Of a DNA stretch of 64,000 nucleotides, positions 62,834 to 64,000 are shown one piece after another. This DNA is from Excoecaria cochinchinensis (lineage: Eukaryota; Streptophyta; Magnoliopsida; Malpighiales; Euphorbiaceae): positions 186,001 to 250,000 of the forward strand of contig CANTUQ010000102.1 of the NCBI GenBank assembly GCA_947683425.1, written 5' to 3'. A program made the translations under genes and the position numbers. Positions within the stretch are counted from its first letter, which is position 1. The number at the start of each line of letters is the position of its first letter. The notes below the pieces were generated by a model. The model had not been told where the DNA came from and did not search any database. It was given only the letters and a program-made list of their open reading frames with translations.

Positions 62834-64000
62834 TGTGACATCCCAAAAATCACCCTAGTGGAATTAAGTGTCATTAGTGTAATTGTGTGCATGATAATTA
62901 GGGTTTACAGCATTGGACTTGATCGAAATATGAAACTAGGGACCTAATTGAAAAGAAATAAAACACTGTAGTAGCTGAAGTGTAAATTGCAAGATTAGTG
63001 ATAAGTGGAGATTAGATTAGTGTAATGGTGATTAGCTGAACTTAATTAAGAGTTAATTGAACTTGAGTGGACTCCAAATGTGAGTATCTTGGCTGGCCAC
63101 TTAGCATGAGAGGATTGAGAGGTTGACACCTCATGCATGCATGCAAGCATGAAGTGGTTTAGTGGGCTTATCAGGCAAATTGTTTCTTGTATCCGGCCAC
63201 TCTTGCTCTCTCTCCACCTTTTTACTGTTTCCAGCTTCTTCATCTCTTCTTTACTTCATTGTTACCTCTTTTAATTGCATGTTGAGTTTGGGAGTCAATT
63301 GGTTAGTGAAGGGAAGTAGCTAGCAAGGTAGAGTTTACTTACTTGATTATCTTTCTTCTACTCCTTCTTTGAGTTGTTAATTATATTTTGAATGTAAATT
63401 GTGCATGTGAGTTGAAGAAGGGAGTAGAGCTGCCAAGGGTAAAGAGAAAGTGCAATAGAAGAGTAAAGGAAGGAGTGCTCCAAGAGGTTAGGGATTGTGT
63501 GGGTATTGATGTGTTTAATGTGTGAAAATCATTGTTAATGATATGTGATAGTGTTAGTTAGCTTGAATGAATTAATGAACAAGTGTATAATGGTTATTGA
63601 AATGAAACTAGTGATATTGAAATGTAGTGAGTAGTGAAGATATCGCCATGCTATGTTGCTATGTATGATCTTGAATTTTTATGGATGAACATGTTAAAGT
63701 TGTATAATGAAGTGTTGAAAGATTCATATGAGAGTTTGATTGTGTGTTATGGCATATAAATGAAGAGGTAAAGTATGCCTGTGTAGTGAAAAAGGGTTGC
63801 CAAAGCAAGAGAATGCAAGAATGCAGAATGTAAGAAAAAGCACAGCTGTGTCTTGGTAAAACACAATTATGCAATGGAAATTTGGCATGAGTCACGGTGA
63901 CAACCAAAGTGGTTGTGACCGCGAGGTGTCAAAATGAGCATTCTGTTTTGTGTTGAGTGTATGTCACGGTGGCAACCAGACTGGTTGTGACCGTGACCTA
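62834..64000 (+). repeat. C4: start of a further chromovirus-type LTR
   Basis: The sequence starts TGTGACATCCC, related to the starts of C1-C3, inside C3 RT. The left flank is GTATC (62829-62833). It continues to the window end without coding sequence. Position and the palindrome array 1.05 kb in fit the other chromovirus LTRs. That it is an LTR is inferred from the start and the array, since its end and the rest of the element are not visible. Confidence 0.75.
63887..64000. repeat. palindrome array of the C4 LTR, first units
   Basis: Two long inverted modules are seen: GTCACGGTGACAACCA..TGGTTGTGACCGCGA and GTCACGGTGGCAACCAG..CTGGTTGTGACCGTGAC. The second has arms of about 17 bases with two mismatches. 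The array runs off the window end. Confidence 0.8.

Noticed and set aside
1..64000. Host genes between elements
   Set aside because: Every stretch is assigned to one of the eight elements by colinearity or LTR boundaries; no leftover segment encodes a recognisable host protein.

Overview
The window is plant nuclear DNA made entirely of LTR retrotransposons nested inside one another. I see no host gene, tRNA, rRNA or prokaryotic gene. The lineages present, the initiator-Met and Tat-type primer binding sites and the TATA/CCAAT promoters point to a flowering plant, probably a eudicot, with a repeat-rich genome; I cannot name the species.

Eight elements of two Ty3/gypsy lineages lie on the + strand. 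Tat lineage (Ogre-like; dual RNase H, LTR ending ..GTCACA before a TGGCGACTCC primer site): T1 (1-9476, 3' part), T2 (the host element, in pieces 9477-13504, 18944-20228 and 55127-58252), T3 (20229-55121) and T4 (34788-46701). Chromovirus lineage, Tekay/Del-like (LTR starting TGTNACAYCCC or similar, TGGTATCAGAGC primer site): C1 (13505-18943), C2 (24669-34236), C3 (58253-62833) and C4 (62834 to the window end). T2 was hit by T1 (in its 5' LTR), C1 (gag), T3 (protease-RT linker) and C3 (integrase). T3 was then hit by C2 (gag, target duplication GGCCA) and T4 (gag-protease junction, GGATC); T3 itself has the duplication CAGAG. C4 sits in the RT of C3. LTR divergence by eye agrees with this order: T4 is youngest, then C2, then T3.

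C2 is a complete element with a 1543-codon gag-pol open reading frame and two 2423-bp LTRs. T3 would be nearly coding-complete without its insertions, apart from one nonsense codon and two frameshifts. T4 and C1 lack pol and must have moved in trans. T2 and C3 are decayed, mostly at TGG, CAG and CGA codons.

The most unusual material is in three places. (1) Downstream of pol, T1 carries two extra genes that diverge from one TATA/array promoter: an antisense gene with a clean in-frame 166-bp intron, resembling the plant mobile domain family, and a sense 683-codon Athila-ORF1-like gene whose ATG lies one base after the acceptor of a 718-bp leader intron. (2) Both lineages carry non-coding hairpin sets with compensatory base changes between elements: a GUGAAAA-containing hairpin family 3' of pol in Tat, and a ~240-nt multibranch domain in the chromovirus LTRs. 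(3) Every LTR seen carries its own CpG-rich palindromic array, different in sequence from one family to the next.
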